Shown: positions 16,769 to 26,483 of the stretch, piece by piece
Position numbering within the stretch: position 1 is the stretch's first letter
Layout of the letters: each line of letters begins with the position of its first letter
Assembly (NCBI RefSeq): GCF_003353175.1
Contig: NZ_QHKS01000006.1
Location: forward strand, 248,001-312,000
Direction of reading: 5' to 3'
DNA length: 64,000 nucleotides
DNA from: Paraburkholderia lacunae
GTDB taxonomy: Bacteria > Pseudomonadota > Gammaproteobacteria > Burkholderiales > Burkholderiaceae
The notes under the pieces: model-generated
The model's database searches: none
What the model was told of the DNA's origin: nothing
The model's input: the letters and a program-made list of their open reading frames with translations, nothing else
Program-made: the position numbers and the translations under genes

Positions 16769-17269
16769 TCACACTAAAAGTATGTACGTGGTTGTTATCC
16801 AGTTTCGCAAGGCGTGGACAGTCAGCGTAGCTAGAAATGGATGGCCATTCCGTTTGCTCTCGATCACAAAGACCGTCGATAGGACGACCCCGCCCAGGAA
16901 CGCCGTCGCCATGTATGGAATGCTGTAGTCGTGAGCCAGACCGAACACCGCCGAGGAGACAAGAATAGCAACGCTTGCTCGACAACGGAGCTTCTGAAGT
17001 ATGCGGAGACAGGCCCACTGATGAAATGCCGTTTCGAGCAACGGCGCAAGCACGCATCCGAACAGAATCATCCGAAAGACGTCTTGCTTGCCCCAGCCGG
17101 GCCCGCCGATAGGAGATTCGGGACTGACCAGAACGGAAATGACGGACGGTAGCGTTGCAACATAAGTTAGCAATAGCGCGAGTGGAATGAGTTTCACTGT
17201 CGGCAATCCGAAAAGCATCACTTTCAGATTGCTATAGCAAGAACCAACTAAAGTTGGAAATTTGATCAT
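16769..17269 (-). CDS. CPBP-family (CAAX-like) intramembrane metalloprotease
   Basis: This 166-residue membrane protein keeps the signature motifs of the CPBP/Abi family: a glutamate motif APLLETAFHQW, FGLAHDYS with the motif-2 His, and HALRNW with the motif-3 His and Asn. At least four hydrophobic segments surround them. The start ATG (complement of 17267-17269) follows a GGAGGG ribosome site; an earlier in-frame ATG would add 23 polar residues. The first motif has a single Glu instead of the common EE pair, as in bacteriocin-processing relatives. It stands alone, convergent with the efflux operon, beside the T6SS island. Substrate unknown. Confidence 0.75.
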   Translation of the reverse strand: MIKFPTLVGSCYSNLKVMLFGLPTVKLIPLALLLTYVATLPSVISVLVSPESPIGGPGWGKQDVFRMILFGCVLAPLLETAFHQWACLRILQKLRCRASVAILVSSAVFGLAHDYSIPYMATAFLGGVVLSTVFVIESKRNGHPFLATLTVHALRNWITTTYILLV

Positions 17270-17837
17270 CGAGATACGCCCTCCGGAAAAGTAATCTTGA
17301 CCATGCCATTCAGTCCAGCGCCCCCTCCGCATTGACACTCGCAGAGACGCTTCGGTATCCAGACCTTGGCGTGGCTTGCACAGGGCTCCATTGTCTCGGT
17401 GGCTTCATACAAGGCTGTTGCCGGCCTTGCATGCACCGATAGACTACGGACGACGGAACGCCCGGTTTCCTCCCGCTAACCTCAGCGGTGAAACAACGAA
17501 TCAAGCGACATTCACGTCGCACTTGCAGATAGTAACCGGGCGCAAGGTGAATCTCGACGGGTGATATACCGGTGTGCTTACTAATGGAGCTTTGATCGGC
17601 TCGCACGATCGGCAGCGACGAATCGGTGAAACGACGGCGTCTCCACTGTCAATTTTTGTGAAATTTTGATGCACGGCGCGCTTTCAACCGGCCGATTTGC
17701 AGTTTTCGTCTGATGATTTGATATTCTTGCTGCCCGGATAGGGCGATCTCTCTGCCTCAGAATCAAGCGAAGCGCTCAATAAGGGGAGGGGTGGCCACGC
17801 GTGCCGTCCGGAGAACTTGAGAACAAGGAAATGAACG
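17270..17837. other. 568-bp intergenic region before vgrG
   Basis: No convincing gene is visible. The only open frames are short and low in coding quality. The right-hand 150 bp are less GC-rich and should hold the vgrG promoter. A ribosome site (AAGGAA) lies about 9 bp before the vgrG start. Confidence 0.5.
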
Positions 17838-20471
17838 ATGACGATGCAGCCGCGCGCGTTCGGCGGCCTGTCGCCTCAGCCGATTTTTGAGGCCATCCAT
17901 CGCGGCCTGTTGCAGCGGGACCGGTTACTGAAGCTCGACACGCCGCTCGGGGCCAACGCCCTGATTCCGCTGCGCGCGATTGGGGAGGCCAGGCTCGGCC
18001 GCGACTATACATGGACGATCGACGCCGCGTCGACGCGTGACGATCTGAATCTCGATGCGTTGATGGCGCAGCCGGTCACGTTGTGGTTGCAGTTGCCGCG
18101 CGGGACATTCGACTTCGATTCCGAGTATCGTCCGATCCACGGCTACGTCCACAAGGTGCAACGCCTCGGGGCCGATGGAGGGCTCACGACGTATCAAATT
18201 GGGTTCTCGTCGGCATTGCACTTTCTGCGCCACCGCCGCGACGAACACTACTGGCTCGATCGCGACGCGACGGCCATTCTGTCCGACGTGTTCAACCGCT
18301 ACCCGCAGCTTCAGGGCGCGTTCCAGTTCAAGCTGAGCCGGCCGCTCGCCGTGCGTTCGTATTGCCGGCAGAGCGAGACGGATTGGAATTTCGCTGAACG
18401 GCTGATGGAGGATGAAGGGCTTTACGGCTACTGGGCGCACGCCGATAACGAGCAGAAAACGACCTACGTCATTGTCGATCGCGTCAGCACGTTGCCCGAC
18501 GCGAAGCCGATCGGTTTCTATCGCGGCGACGTCGGCGATGAAGTCGACCGGTTCACGCAGTGGACGGCGCTGCGCCAGTTGAACAGCGTAGCCGTCGCAT
18601 CGCGCTCGGGCGACTACAAACGGCCGACCAGCCCGTTCGAAGTGCAAAGCACGGTCCAGACGACCAGCTACACGGAACAGGTGAACTGGCGGACCGAGGA
18701 AGAGAAGAAAATCCCGTACCCGCAACTGGAGCATTACAGCGCCGGCGCGTACCGCTATCCCGACTCGGATCGCGGCGGGAGTTGGGCGCAGATTCGCGCC
18801 GAGGAATACGAGTCGCGATCGCGGCGATTCTTCGGCGTCGGCGGTTCGCGCTGGATCGACATTGGCGGACGCTTCGTGCTGGACGATCACCCGGCGCACA
18901 CCGAGACGGATGCACGACAGCGGGAATTCGTGGCCGTCGCGGTGCGCTGGACGATCCAGAACAACGTCCCGATTGTGCAGCCGGGGGCGCACCTCCCGTA
19001 CAGCCTGCAAGCGGACGTCGAGCGTGTCCGCTCTTCAACCGGCTCGGCGTTGGCGATCGCCTCGCACCCGCAGGACGGCTCGGTCGGTGTCTACGTGGTC
19101 GAGGTCGAGGCGCAGCGGACCGACGTCGAGTATCGCAGCCCGTTTGACCATCCCAAGCCCGTCATGACGGTCGAGATGGCGACGGTGGTAACGCCGAACG
19201 GCGAGGAGATCTGGACCGATGCGCTGAACCGGGTCAAGGTGCGATTCCACTGGGATCGGCAAAGCCCGGCCGAAGCGTTCAATACGTCGCCCGCGCTGCT
19301 GATCGCGCAGTCCGACACGGGCGAGCGATACGGCGGCGTCCACGTCCCGCGCAGGGGCGAGACCATCTACATCGATTTCGTCGGCGGTGATTGCGACCGG
19401 CCCTATGTCGTGTCTCGCGCACCTGGCGGGGCAACGCCGCCGATGTGGCATTCGCACGGGTTGTTCTCAGGCTTTCAGTCGCGTGAATACGGCGGTGGCG
19501 GTGGCTACAACGAGGTCCAGCTCGACGATGCGACCGGGCAGACCCGTGCGCGGCTCCTGAGTACGACGGGCAGCGACTATAGTCACCTGACGCTTGGCTA
19601 TGCGATCGTTCAGCAGGGCAACACGCGCGGCCGGTTTCTCGGGCTGGGATATACCTTGCATGCCGATCGCTACGGCGCGATCCGGGCGAACCGCGGCCTC
19701 TATGTGGGTACATACGAGGCGCGACACGACGGCGACCAGCTCGACGTCGACGAGGCGCGCGAGCAGCTGAAAGACGCGGCCGACGTGATGGCGGCGCAGT
19801 CGTCACTCGCCGAGCAGCATCGCGCGGCCAGCCTGAAGGACGGACACGCTGCCCTGACGCATTTTACGGACGCGACGCAGCAGTCGTCAGCGCCTGAGAC
19901 GAAGGGCGGCCGGACGGCGGGCGGTGGGACGGGTAGCGCGAACACGTTCAGGGCCCCGCTGATGCTGCTCGGCAGTGCGGCCGGGATCGGGTTGTCGACG
20001 CCGCAATCGATTCAGGTCGCTGCTGACCAGCACGTGAATGTCGTGGCGGGCAAGGGCGCTTTCGTGGCGACCGGCAAGTCGCTTGCGATGAGCGTTGGGG
20101 AAGCGGCCAGTCTGTTCGCGCAAGAAGGCGTGAAGATGTTCTCGAAGGGGCCGGTGCAGATCGAGTCCCACGGCGACAACATCGGGCTCATCGCCCAGAA
20201 AATCCTCCAGATCCTGTCGACGACAGGACGTATCGAGATCGCGGCCGATCAGGAAATCCTGATCACCTGCGGGGAAGCCTATATTCGCATCGCGAAGGGC
20301 AACATCGAGATCCACGCGCCCGGCAAGATCGACGTGAAGGGCAGCCTGCATAGCTTCAATGGGCCGGCCAGCATGCCGTTCCAGATGCCGACCTTGCCGG
20401 ACGCGGTGTGCGTGCCGTGCATGATGAAGCGCGCGGCAGGGCGCTCGCCCTTCGTGACGACGGGGGCGTGA
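17838..20471 (+). CDS. vgrG: Type VI secretion tip protein VgrG
   Basis: This 877-residue spike protein forms the trimeric tip of the T6SS tube. The N-terminal two thirds read as the gp27/gp5-like VgrG core (DRLLKLDTPLGANALIPL near the start, and RVKVRFHWDRQ with PRRGETIYIDF in the gp5/OB region). The region from about residue 690 is a DUF2345 beta-helix extension (SAAGIGLSTPQSI, then repeating VAADQ/AADQEI units). A short tail after PTLPDAVCVPCMMKRA may recruit the adaptor or effector. Its stop overlaps the DUF4123 start as TGATG. No other T6SS structural gene is in the window, so this is a satellite VgrG/effector island served by an apparatus encoded elsewhere. Confidence 0.95.
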   Translation: MTMQPRAFGGLSPQPIFEAIHRGLLQRDRLLKLDTPLGANALIPLRAIGEARLGRDYTWTIDAASTRDDLNLDALMAQPVTLWLQLPRGTFDFDSEYRPIHGYVHKVQRLGADGGLTTYQIGFSSALHFLRHRRDEHYWLDRDATAILSDVFNRYPQLQGAFQFKLSRPLAVRSYCRQSETDWNFAERLMEDEGLYGYWAHADNEQKTTYVIVDRVSTLPDAKPIGFYRGDVGDEVDRFTQWTALRQLNSVAVASRSGDYKRPTSPFEVQSTVQTTSYTEQVNWRTEEEKKIPYPQLEHYSAGAYRYPDSDRGGSWAQIRAEEYESRSRRFFGVGGSRWIDIGGRFVLDDHPAHTETDARQREFVAVAVRWTIQNNVPIVQPGAHLPYSLQADVERVRSSTGSALAIASHPQDGSVGVYVVEVEAQRTDVEYRSPFDHPKPVMTVEMATVVTPNGEEIWTDALNRVKVRFHWDRQSPAEAFNTSPALLIAQSDTGERYGGVHVPRRGETIYIDFVGGDCDRPYVVSRAPGGATPPMWHSHGLFSGFQSREYGGGGGYNEVQLDDATGQTRARLLSTTGSDYSHLTLGYAIVQQGNTRGRFLGLGYTLHADRYGAIRANRGLYVGTYEARHDGDQLDVDEAREQLKDAADVMAAQSSLAEQHRAASLKDGHAALTHFTDATQQSSAPETKGGRTAGGGTGSANTFRAPLMLLGSAAGIGLSTPQSIQVAADQHVNVVAGKGAFVATGKSLAMSVGEAASLFAQEGVKMFSKGPVQIESHGDNIGLIAQKILQILSTTGRIEIAADQEILITCGEAYIRIAKGNIEIHAPGKIDVKGSLHSFNGPASMPFQMPTLPDAVCVPCMMKRAAGRSPFVTTGA

Positions 20472-21265
20472 TGGATACGCAGCTCGCGTTTGCCGAAGTT
20501 GAGCCGTTGGGCGCGCACCTCTATGCGCTCGTCGACCCGGTGCAGAACGCCGCGCTTCCCGGCGCCTTATCCGCTCGACCGGACCATATCGTTTGCCTGA
20601 TGGACGGCGGGTCGGATGTGCAGGCCGTGTCTCCCCACCTTGTCTACATCCCCCCAGGTAACTTTGACTCGGTGCGTGTGTGGCTCGATCAGCATGCGCC
20701 GGCTGCGCCGTGCGCATCCTTGCTGGCGTCGCCCCTGCCGCTCGTGGCGCTGGCCGGTCACCTGAAGCAATTCCTTCGGGTGCACCTGCCGGACGGCGAG
20801 CTGATCGTGCTGGCGTTTTGGGACCCGGCGATTCTTGCGACGTTGATCGGCTCGCGCGATGACGAAACGCTGTTTGTGAAAGGACCGGTGCTGACCGACG
20901 CGCAGCGTCAGGCGTTTCTTGCGCCAGTGCTGCGCTGGTCGTATTGGGATCGCGGCGGCGTGCTGCGTCAGGTCGACTGGACCCAGGAGCGGATGCCGGC
21001 ATCCGCCGCGCCGCTTCGGCCGCCGCTCAAGCTGGAACAGGTGCAGGTCGATGCGTTGATTGATGCGAGTGTGCCGGACGGGTTGCTCCAGCATATCGGC
21101 GAGCATGCGCCGGATGCGCTGGCCGATGTGCCTGAGCACGAGCGCTACGGGTTTGTCTGCCGCCAGATTGAGCGCGCGCGGCAGCTCGGCATCGAGGGAA
21201 CGGGCGCATGGATGGATTACTGCACTCACGTCCTGATGCGGGGTGATTTCTTCGATTCGCACTGA
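20471..21265 (+). CDS. DUF4123 T6SS effector adaptor/chaperone
   Basis: This 264-residue protein begins at ATG 20471, sharing one base with the vgrG stop. The N-terminal 130 residues match the DUF4123 pattern (LYALVDPVQNA, then PHLVYIPP and FLRVHLPDGELIVLAFWDP), the family of TEC/Tap-1 chaperones that load effectors onto a specific VgrG tip. The C-terminal part is less conserved and probably contacts the Tle1 effector encoded 1.1 kb downstream. Coupled translation with vgrG and the conserved order vgrG-DUF4123-effector support this role. Confidence 0.88.
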   Translation: MDTQLAFAEVEPLGAHLYALVDPVQNAALPGALSARPDHIVCLMDGGSDVQAVSPHLVYIPPGNFDSVRVWLDQHAPAAPCASLLASPLPLVALAGHLKQFLRVHLPDGELIVLAFWDPAILATLIGSRDDETLFVKGPVLTDAQRQAFLAPVLRWSYWDRGGVLRQVDWTQERMPASAAPLRPPLKLEQVQVDALIDASVPDGLLQHIGEHAPDALADVPEHERYGFVCRQIERARQLGIEGTGAWMDYCTHVLMRGDFFDSH

Positions 21266-21314
21266 TTGACGAGTTGATCTGACTAATGAAGGTGAGAATT
21301 TGGTGGAGGGAAAT

Positions 21315-21824
21315 GTGAATTTTTGTCGATGTGCAGTTCGGTGTGTGTTTTTGATTTGCTTGGCTATGTCCGGGTTACTTTGCTTTTCCTCTGAATCATT
21401 TGCGACATCTTCACACGTTGCAAAGGATGATGAACAAGAAACTGTGCTGGTTACAACGGTTAATAACTCGCATCACTACATAGCCAACATTCAAATGGAT
21501 GGAGATGGGATTGGCATTGGAGTGTATCCGGGATATGTTGAGGTTCCGATGTGCTGTGTCTCAGCAAAAAAAGATTGGAGTCGCCCGGTTCGCATTTATT
21601 TTCAGTGGGAAGCGGAGTTTTCTCAGGATAAAGGAGGCATGCTTTTTAAGCCGGATAGTGAGGATATGATAGTTGCTAATTTCCAGGAAAATAAACTAGA
21701 TGTTTTGAAAAAATTAAAGGAAGAGAAAATTAAGCCGGTGATTTGTGTGATATTTCGCGATGTCGACAAAGTTGACCTTGATTTTGGGCGAAGCAGTGAG
21801 GATTGCGAGAAAAGGAGTAAATAG
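21315..21824 (+). CDS. DUF3304-like exported protein, putative Tle1 immunity (copy 1)
   Basis: This protein of about 169 residues starts at GTG 21315 (upstream TTG and GTG codons are also open) and has a Cys-rich hydrophobic signal sequence ending near ESFA. The body has VNNSHHYIANI, a CC pair and KDWSRPV, followed by a basic/acidic tail. The NHT-like start, CC and KDWS-P-V pattern is shared with the next gene, so the two are diverged paralogues. Sitting between the DUF4123 adaptor and the Tle1 lipase, it is most likely a periplasmic immunity protein. Codon use is much more AT-rich than the surroundings, indicating recent acquisition. Confidence 0.65.
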   Translation: MNFCRCAVRCVFLICLAMSGLLCFSSESFATSSHVAKDDEQETVLVTTVNNSHHYIANIQMDGDGIGIGVYPGYVEVPMCCVSAKKDWSRPVRIYFQWEAEFSQDKGGMLFKPDSEDMIVANFQENKLDVLKKLKEEKIKPVICVIFRDVDKVDLDFGRSSEDCEKRSK

Positions 21825-21873
21825 TTGTCTCATTTGTATGTGACGCGCGTTGCTTATTAGGGTGCCTTCGATC

Positions 21874-22353
21874 ATGTTTGCAAAAGTTCTAAGAAATATG
21901 TTGATCTCGACAGTCGCAGCGTTCGCGCTGACTGCATGTGCCGACAATAAGGCTCCTGACGATCCGCTTGCTGGTTCGGGGCCGGCGCTGGCAATGGTAC
22001 CTGTCAACCATACCGATCGCTATGCAGTGAACGTCTTTGTCGAGAAATACTGGGCGGGGGATGTAAGTAGGCAAGGCGGTGGCGGTAGCTCGGCATGCTG
22101 TTTTCCGGGCGTGAAGGACTGGAGCAAGCCTGTTACTGTGACATGGGAATGGGGATACGAGGAAGACCCGAAGACCAAAGCTGTAACGCTACCTGACGAA
22201 AAGCACAGTGTGCAAGTTCGCTTCCCGCCGGAGGGGCCGCATCAGGACCCGGATTGGCATAAGACCGACGCATATCTTTGCGTCATTCTTCGAGATCGCA
22301 ATACTGCGGCCTTGGCATTCTCGCCGAGCGGATCAGGGTGCTTGAGCAAATAA
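21874..22353 (+). CDS. DUF3304-like lipoprotein, putative Tle1 immunity (copy 2)
   Basis: This 159-residue lipoprotein starts at ATG 21874 (MFAKVLRNMLIST) and has a lipobox LTAC with mature Cys, so it is anchored in the periplasm where an incoming phospholipase acts. The conserved features of DUF3304 are present: VNHTDRYAVNVFVE, an adjacent Cys pair in SACCFPGVKDWSKPV, and CVILRDR. It resembles the upstream copy but is less AT-rich. Duplicated immunity genes ahead of a Tle1 effector are typical of Burkholderia T6SS lipase islands. The immunity function is inferred from context. Confidence 0.72.
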   Translation: MFAKVLRNMLISTVAAFALTACADNKAPDDPLAGSGPALAMVPVNHTDRYAVNVFVEKYWAGDVSRQGGGGSSACCFPGVKDWSKPVTVTWEWGYEEDPKTKAVTLPDEKHSVQVRFPPEGPHQDPDWHKTDAYLCVILRDRNTAALAFSPSGSGCLSK

Positions 22354-22375
22354 TATCTTTCCGACAGGAACTATC

Positions 22376-23968
22376 GTGACGGTACGCCAAGCTGTTTTGC
22401 CTATCACTAACGAAGAACTTAAGCAGGTGGCGATTGACGGGGGGCTGGACGTTGCGCGCAATCAATATCCAACCGATAAGTCCGATATGGTTGCATGCCG
22501 CCTCTACCCAAAGCTGTCGTTCTTCTTCGATGGCACGAATAACAATATGGATCGAGATATTCCGCTCAAAAAGCACTCGAATGTCGCAAAATTGTTCCGT
22601 GCGGCAAAGGACTCCATCGCGGTGGATGCGGTTCGCGTATATCTGCCCGGCGTCGGCACTCCCTTCAGATTTGTCAAAGTGGTCGGCTATACAGACCATT
22701 TGAAGGATGATGAAGGCGGAACTATCGGATTGGGATTTGGTGCGGGCGGTGATCTGCGAATCGAGTTTGCACTGGCGGAATTTTCACGTCGACTGGAAGT
22801 GGATTGGGGTGCCGGTTCATGGAAGCATATGCGGGAGATTACGATCGCGATTTTCGGATTCTCCCGGGGTGCGACACAAGCTCGGGTGTTCGCGCGTCGA
22901 TTCGTGGAGCAGAAGTGTTTGAAAGACAGTGGCAAGCTGTATTGGCAAGCTCCGAACGGCATGCGTGTACGAATGCGCATCAATTTCATGGGGCTATTCG
23001 ATACTGTCGCGTCGGTCGGCGGCCCCGCGCTGAATATGAGCTGGGCTTCCGAACTGGCTATTCCTGCCGAGGTCGAGCGTTGCGTGCATTTCGTTGCGGC
23101 GCATGAAGTGCGTCGAGCGTTTCCACTCGATTCGGTTCGCGTCGATAAGACCTATCCGGGCAATTGTGAAGAAGTGGTGTATCCCGGCGTGCATTCCGAC
23201 GTTGGCGGAGGCTACGGGCCGGAGGAACAGGGGCGCAGTCAGGATCTTTCGGCAATTCCGCTTCGGCACATGATGGCTGAGGCTTTACGGGCGGGTGTGC
23301 CGTTAACGTCGCCGAGTCAAATGGAGCCGCGTCTCAGGAGGGATTTCGAACTGGTCGACGATGCGCCTATCGTGAAGCTTTATAGCGAATACATGGCGGC
23401 ACTGTCGCCCGCCAGTGGCGACACACTCGAAGAGCTAATCCAGCCGCATCGCCACCTGAACTTCCGCTGGCGAAGCATCCTCGCTCGACACCATGCGGAC
23501 GAGCGCGTGTTGGGTCATTTGTATGCAAAGGTCGGCGAGTCGTTTTGCCGAGCCGTACCGGCCGGTACGGACGCGGACCATCCGGCCTGTCAGCCGAACG
23601 AGTGGATGTATGACGTGCCGAAGGATCCGCAAGAGCAGGCAAACCAGCTTTTGCGCGAGCAGCGGCGGCTAGAGCGGCATATCGAGTTCCTGCGCAACCC
23701 GATCGAACGCCGCCCAGGCCCGAATAGCTACCCGCCAACGCCGCGCGAACTGACACCTTACGAGAAAATGATCCTGTCGGCGTGGGACGAGCCGGAGCCG
23801 CCTTTGTTGGTCGTCGATCGCTTACTGGCCGAGTACGTTCACGATTCCGTTGCCGCTTTTACGTCGTGGCCCTGCGCGCTGTGGGACCAGCGCGGAATCT
23901 ATTGCGACGACAAGTGTTATCTCGCTGAAAACGACCCAGTCAGACAAAACGACGTGGTGGTCGCGTAA
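22376..23968 (+). CDS. T6SS phospholipase effector, Tle1/DUF2235 family
   Basis: This 530-residue alpha/beta hydrolase starts at GTG 22376, 22 bp after the upstream stop. DUF2235 features are clear: FFFDGTNNN (about 49-57), nucleophile elbow GFSRG (Ser163) and [11 protein letters not shown] with Asp275 as the probable acid of the triad. There is no signal peptide, as expected for a cargo delivered by T6SS rather than Sec. Tle1 enzymes hydrolyse membrane phospholipids in target cells (known for the family, mostly PLA2 activity). The order vgrG, DUF4123, DUF3304 x2, Tle1 makes a complete tip-adaptor-immunity-effector set. The 3' end abuts a transposase remnant. Confidence 0.9.
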   Translation: MTVRQAVLPITNEELKQVAIDGGLDVARNQYPTDKSDMVACRLYPKLSFFFDGTNNNMDRDIPLKKHSNVAKLFRAAKDSIAVDAVRVYLPGVGTPFRFVKVVGYTDHLKDDEGGTIGLGFGAGGDLRIEFALAEFSRRLEVDWGAGSWKHMREITIAIFGFSRGATQARVFARRFVEQKCLKDSGKLYWQAPNGMRVRMRINFMGLFDTVASVGGPALNMSWASELAIPAEVERCVHFVAAHEVRRAFPLDSVRVDKTYPGNCEEVVYPGVHSDVGGGYGPEEQGRSQDLSAIPLRHMMAEALRAGVPLTSPSQMEPRLRRDFELVDDAPIVKLYSEYMAALSPASGDTLEELIQPHRHLNFRWRSILARHHADERVLGHLYAKVGESFCRAVPAGTDADHPACQPNEWMYDVPKDPQEQANQLLREQRRLERHIEFLRNPIERRPGPNSYPPTPRELTPYEKMILSAWDEPEPPLLVVDRLLAEYVHDSVAAFTSWPCALWDQRGIYCDDKCYLAENDPVRQNDVVVA

Positions 23969-23973
23969 TGGAG

Positions 23974-24234
23974 ATGGCGGGGCACAAACGTTTCACCGTG
24001 GCCACTGATATCCAGGTCTACTTCTGCGATCCTCAGCATCCATGGCAGCGCGGATCAAACGAAAATACGAACGGCCTGTTAAGACAGTAGTTCCCTAAAG
24101 GGACCGACCTGTCAGTGTATTCACAGGCCAAACTCAACGCCGTGGCGAGACGATTGAATGAGCGTCCGAGAAAGACCCTGGACTACGAAACGCCAGCCGA
24201 GCGATTCCAGCAAACTATTGCATCCACCGGTTGA
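23974..24234 (+). pseudogene. IS30-family transposase, C-terminal remnant with internal stop
   Basis: An 87-codon frame reads [29 protein letters not shown], then a TAG stop (24088-24090), then [16 protein letters not shown] and ETPAERF. This is the C-terminal catalytic end of IS30 transposases, including the Glu of the DDE triad in GSNENTN. The TAG replaces what is normally a Tyr codon. The N-terminal part and the inverted repeats are not visible. It marks the right border of the T6SS island. Confidence 0.85.
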
Positions 24235-24262
24235 ATCCGCCGTTTTTGGCGACCGGCACGTC

Positions 24263-25252
24263 CTACTGCGGCGTGACGACATGGGCGGGTCTGCCCTCGA
24301 CGAACGTAACTATGTTCTCAACCAATTGGTCGGCAAGACACTGGATGGCCTCGTCACTTGCCCAGGCCACGTGGGGAGTCAGGATAAACGCGGGGTGGCC
24401 AAGCACTTCATTGAACAGGTGGTCTTCCGGCAGCGGTTCCTGTGTGACGACGTCGAACCCTGCGCCTGAGATAGTTCCGGCCTTCAGCGCGGCGACGAGC
24501 GCTGCTTCGTCGACAAGACCCCCACGAGCGGTATTCACAATCAGCGGCCGCCGTCTTCCTTTCGCTATCCGCGCGAACTCGGGTTCAGCGATCAGGTTTC
24601 GTGTGGCTGCTGTCAACGGGCAATGCAGGGTGATAACGTCGGATTGCTGGAGCAACTCGTCGAACGGCGTGTACAACGGTCCCATGTCGGTTCGGTCCTT
24701 GTACGCGGAGAAGAGCACGCGCATGCCGAGCGCCCGGCCGATTTCGGCAACGGCCCGGCCCAGTACACCGTCGCCGATGACGCCGAGTGTCGAACCCTTC
24801 AGGTCCCGGATCGGATAATCGAAAAAGCAGAACTGGCCCGACTCAAACCAGCGCCCGGCACGCACGGCGTCACGGTAGGCTGTGAGGCTCCTGCGCAAGG
24901 CGAAGATCAGCGCGAACGTATGTTCCGGGACGGTTTGCACCGCGTAGTTCCGTATGTTGCTCACGACCACACCGCGTGCAACGCAAGCTTGCAGGTCGAT
25001 GTGGTCAGTGCCGGTTGCCGCAACGGCGATCATCTTCAGGTTGCTGGCGTCCGCGATATCGCGCGCAGTCAGGCGCACCTTGTTGGTCAGGACGATATCA
25101 GCGTATCGGATGCGCGACGAGACCTGCTCGGCTGCTGTGTGGTCGAAAAGTTCGAACACGTGCGGAAACGGCAGTTCTTTCAATTTCGTCTGGGGCGAAA
25201 TCGTAGCCCGGTCGAGAAAGACCACTCGCAGCGGTCGCGCAGTGCCATGCAT
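24263..25252 (-). CDS. D-2-hydroxyacid dehydrogenase (NAD-dependent)
   Basis: This 329-residue cytosolic oxidoreductase has the split catalytic/nucleotide-binding fold of the glycerate/hydroxypyruvate reductase family. The visible motifs are VPEHTFALIFALRR, the Rossmann loop GDGVLGRAV, NTARGGLVDE with the catalytic Arg, a Glu in TQEPLP and the catalytic His in TPHVAWAS. One deviation is GDGVLG where GxGxIG is usual. It is divergent from the LysR gene at 25483, a standard arrangement for a LysR target. The physiological substrate is unknown; with the neighbouring CoA-dependent genes it may take part in branched or hydroxy-acid catabolism. Confidence 0.9.
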   Translation of the reverse strand: MHGTARPLRVVFLDRATISPQTKLKELPFPHVFELFDHTAAEQVSSRIRYADIVLTNKVRLTARDIADASNLKMIAVAATGTDHIDLQACVARGVVVSNIRNYAVQTVPEHTFALIFALRRSLTAYRDAVRAGRWFESGQFCFFDYPIRDLKGSTLGVIGDGVLGRAVAEIGRALGMRVLFSAYKDRTDMGPLYTPFDELLQQSDVITLHCPLTAATRNLIAEPEFARIAKGRRRPLIVNTARGGLVDEAALVAALKAGTISGAGFDVVTQEPLPEDHLFNEVLGHPAFILTPHVAWASDEAIQCLADQLVENIVTFVEGRPAHVVTPQ

Positions 25253-25482
25253 ATCGGAACCTCATGTAGAAAAAATGCGTTCGGGCATTGGCGACTCGTC
25301 AACCGAACGAAGTACGCCTCCAACCGGCATTGTGCGCAGTTCGCTCCATGTTTCGGTTGCTGCTTGCTCCACGATGCTTGGCGTCAGGGAAAGGGTCGGG
25401 CGACTGGCAGGATGGCTCGTGACACGGGCGTGTAGACTCTATCGGGCCGTCTCACTGAATCTCATCCGCCGGAATAGCCGCC

Positions 25483-26409
25483 ATGGTCAACCCCACGCAC
25501 TTCGACCTGCAATCCCTGAGAGTTTTTCTGCTCGTCGCCGAGCATGGCAGCCTGACAAAAGCGGCCGAGCGCGGCCAGCTCACGCTATCGGCAATCAGCA
25601 AGCGCATCGCGGAACTGGAGAGCGTGACAGACTGTCCGCTTCTGATTCGCCGGCCGCGTGGCGTCGAGCTCACGGCAGCAGGCCGGGGATTGGTCGAGCA
25701 CGCGTCCCGCATCCTCGATCAGGTGAACAGCATGGCCAGCGAAATGGGCGATTACGCCGTCGGCGTGCGGGGACACGTCAGACTGTGGGCCAACACTTCG
25801 TCCATCGTCCAGTTTCTGCCAGCCGATCTCGCGCGGTTCCTCGATGCGAACCAGACCATCAAGATCAGCCTCGAGGAGCGGCTCAGCGGTGAGATCGTCG
25901 ATGCGGTGAAGTCGGGCAAGGCCGATCTCGGCGTGTTCGCGGACAACGTGCCCGCGTACGGGATCGAGCGGCGTCTGTACAGGCAGGACGAACTGGTCCT
26001 GCTCGTTCCGCAGTCTCATTCACTGGCTCGCGAGGAACATATCGACTTCGTGGATACGCTCGACGAAGACTATGTCGGACTGAGTACCGGCAGCTCGCTG
26101 CTTGCAAGGATGACCGACGCCTCATTCGAGGCCGGGCGGCCGCTCAAGCTCAGGATTCAGGTGTCTAGCTTCGACGGCATTTGCCGCATGATCGAGTGCG
26201 GGCTCGGCATCGGCATCCTGCCGCGCGCGGCCGTGAGGCCGGAGCTGGTCACCACCCGGTTGCGCATGGTAAGGCTCACGGATCCATGGGCGGCCAGAAC
26301 ACTGTGGATCGGCGTGAACGATTCGGCGATGGCCGCGCCGGAGGTCGCCAGGCTGTTCGACTTCCTGTCGGGCGAGGCAGATGTGGAGCCCACGAGTTCC
26401 CGGCGCTGA
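25483..26409 (+). CDS. LysR-family transcriptional regulator
   Basis: This is a 308-residue LTTR. The N-terminal winged helix is FDLQSLRVFLLVAEHGSLTKAAE with the recognition segment SAISKRIAELE, followed by a linker and a periplasmic-binding-protein-like effector domain (GHVRLWANTSS, LGVFADNVPAYG, MIECGLGIGILPR). It is divergent from the hydroxyacid dehydrogenase over a 230-bp gap and convergent with the MFS gene. The arrangement suggests control of the dehydrogenase and possibly of the catabolic operon beyond. Inducer unknown. Confidence 0.9.
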   Translation: MVNPTHFDLQSLRVFLLVAEHGSLTKAAERGQLTLSAISKRIAELESVTDCPLLIRRPRGVELTAAGRGLVEHASRILDQVNSMASEMGDYAVGVRGHVRLWANTSSIVQFLPADLARFLDANQTIKISLEERLSGEIVDAVKSGKADLGVFADNVPAYGIERRLYRQDELVLLVPQSHSLAREEHIDFVDTLDEDYVGLSTGSSLLARMTDASFEAGRPLKLRIQVSSFDGICRMIECGLGIGILPRAAVRPELVTTRLRMVRLTDPWAARTLWIGVNDSAMAAPEVARLFDFLSGEADVEPTSSRR

Positions 26410-26483
26410 CGGAAGATTGCCGCAGGCGGCGATCGTCGAATACCGCCCGCGGCCAGCGTGTTCGTCGTTGCCTCGACGAGCCT

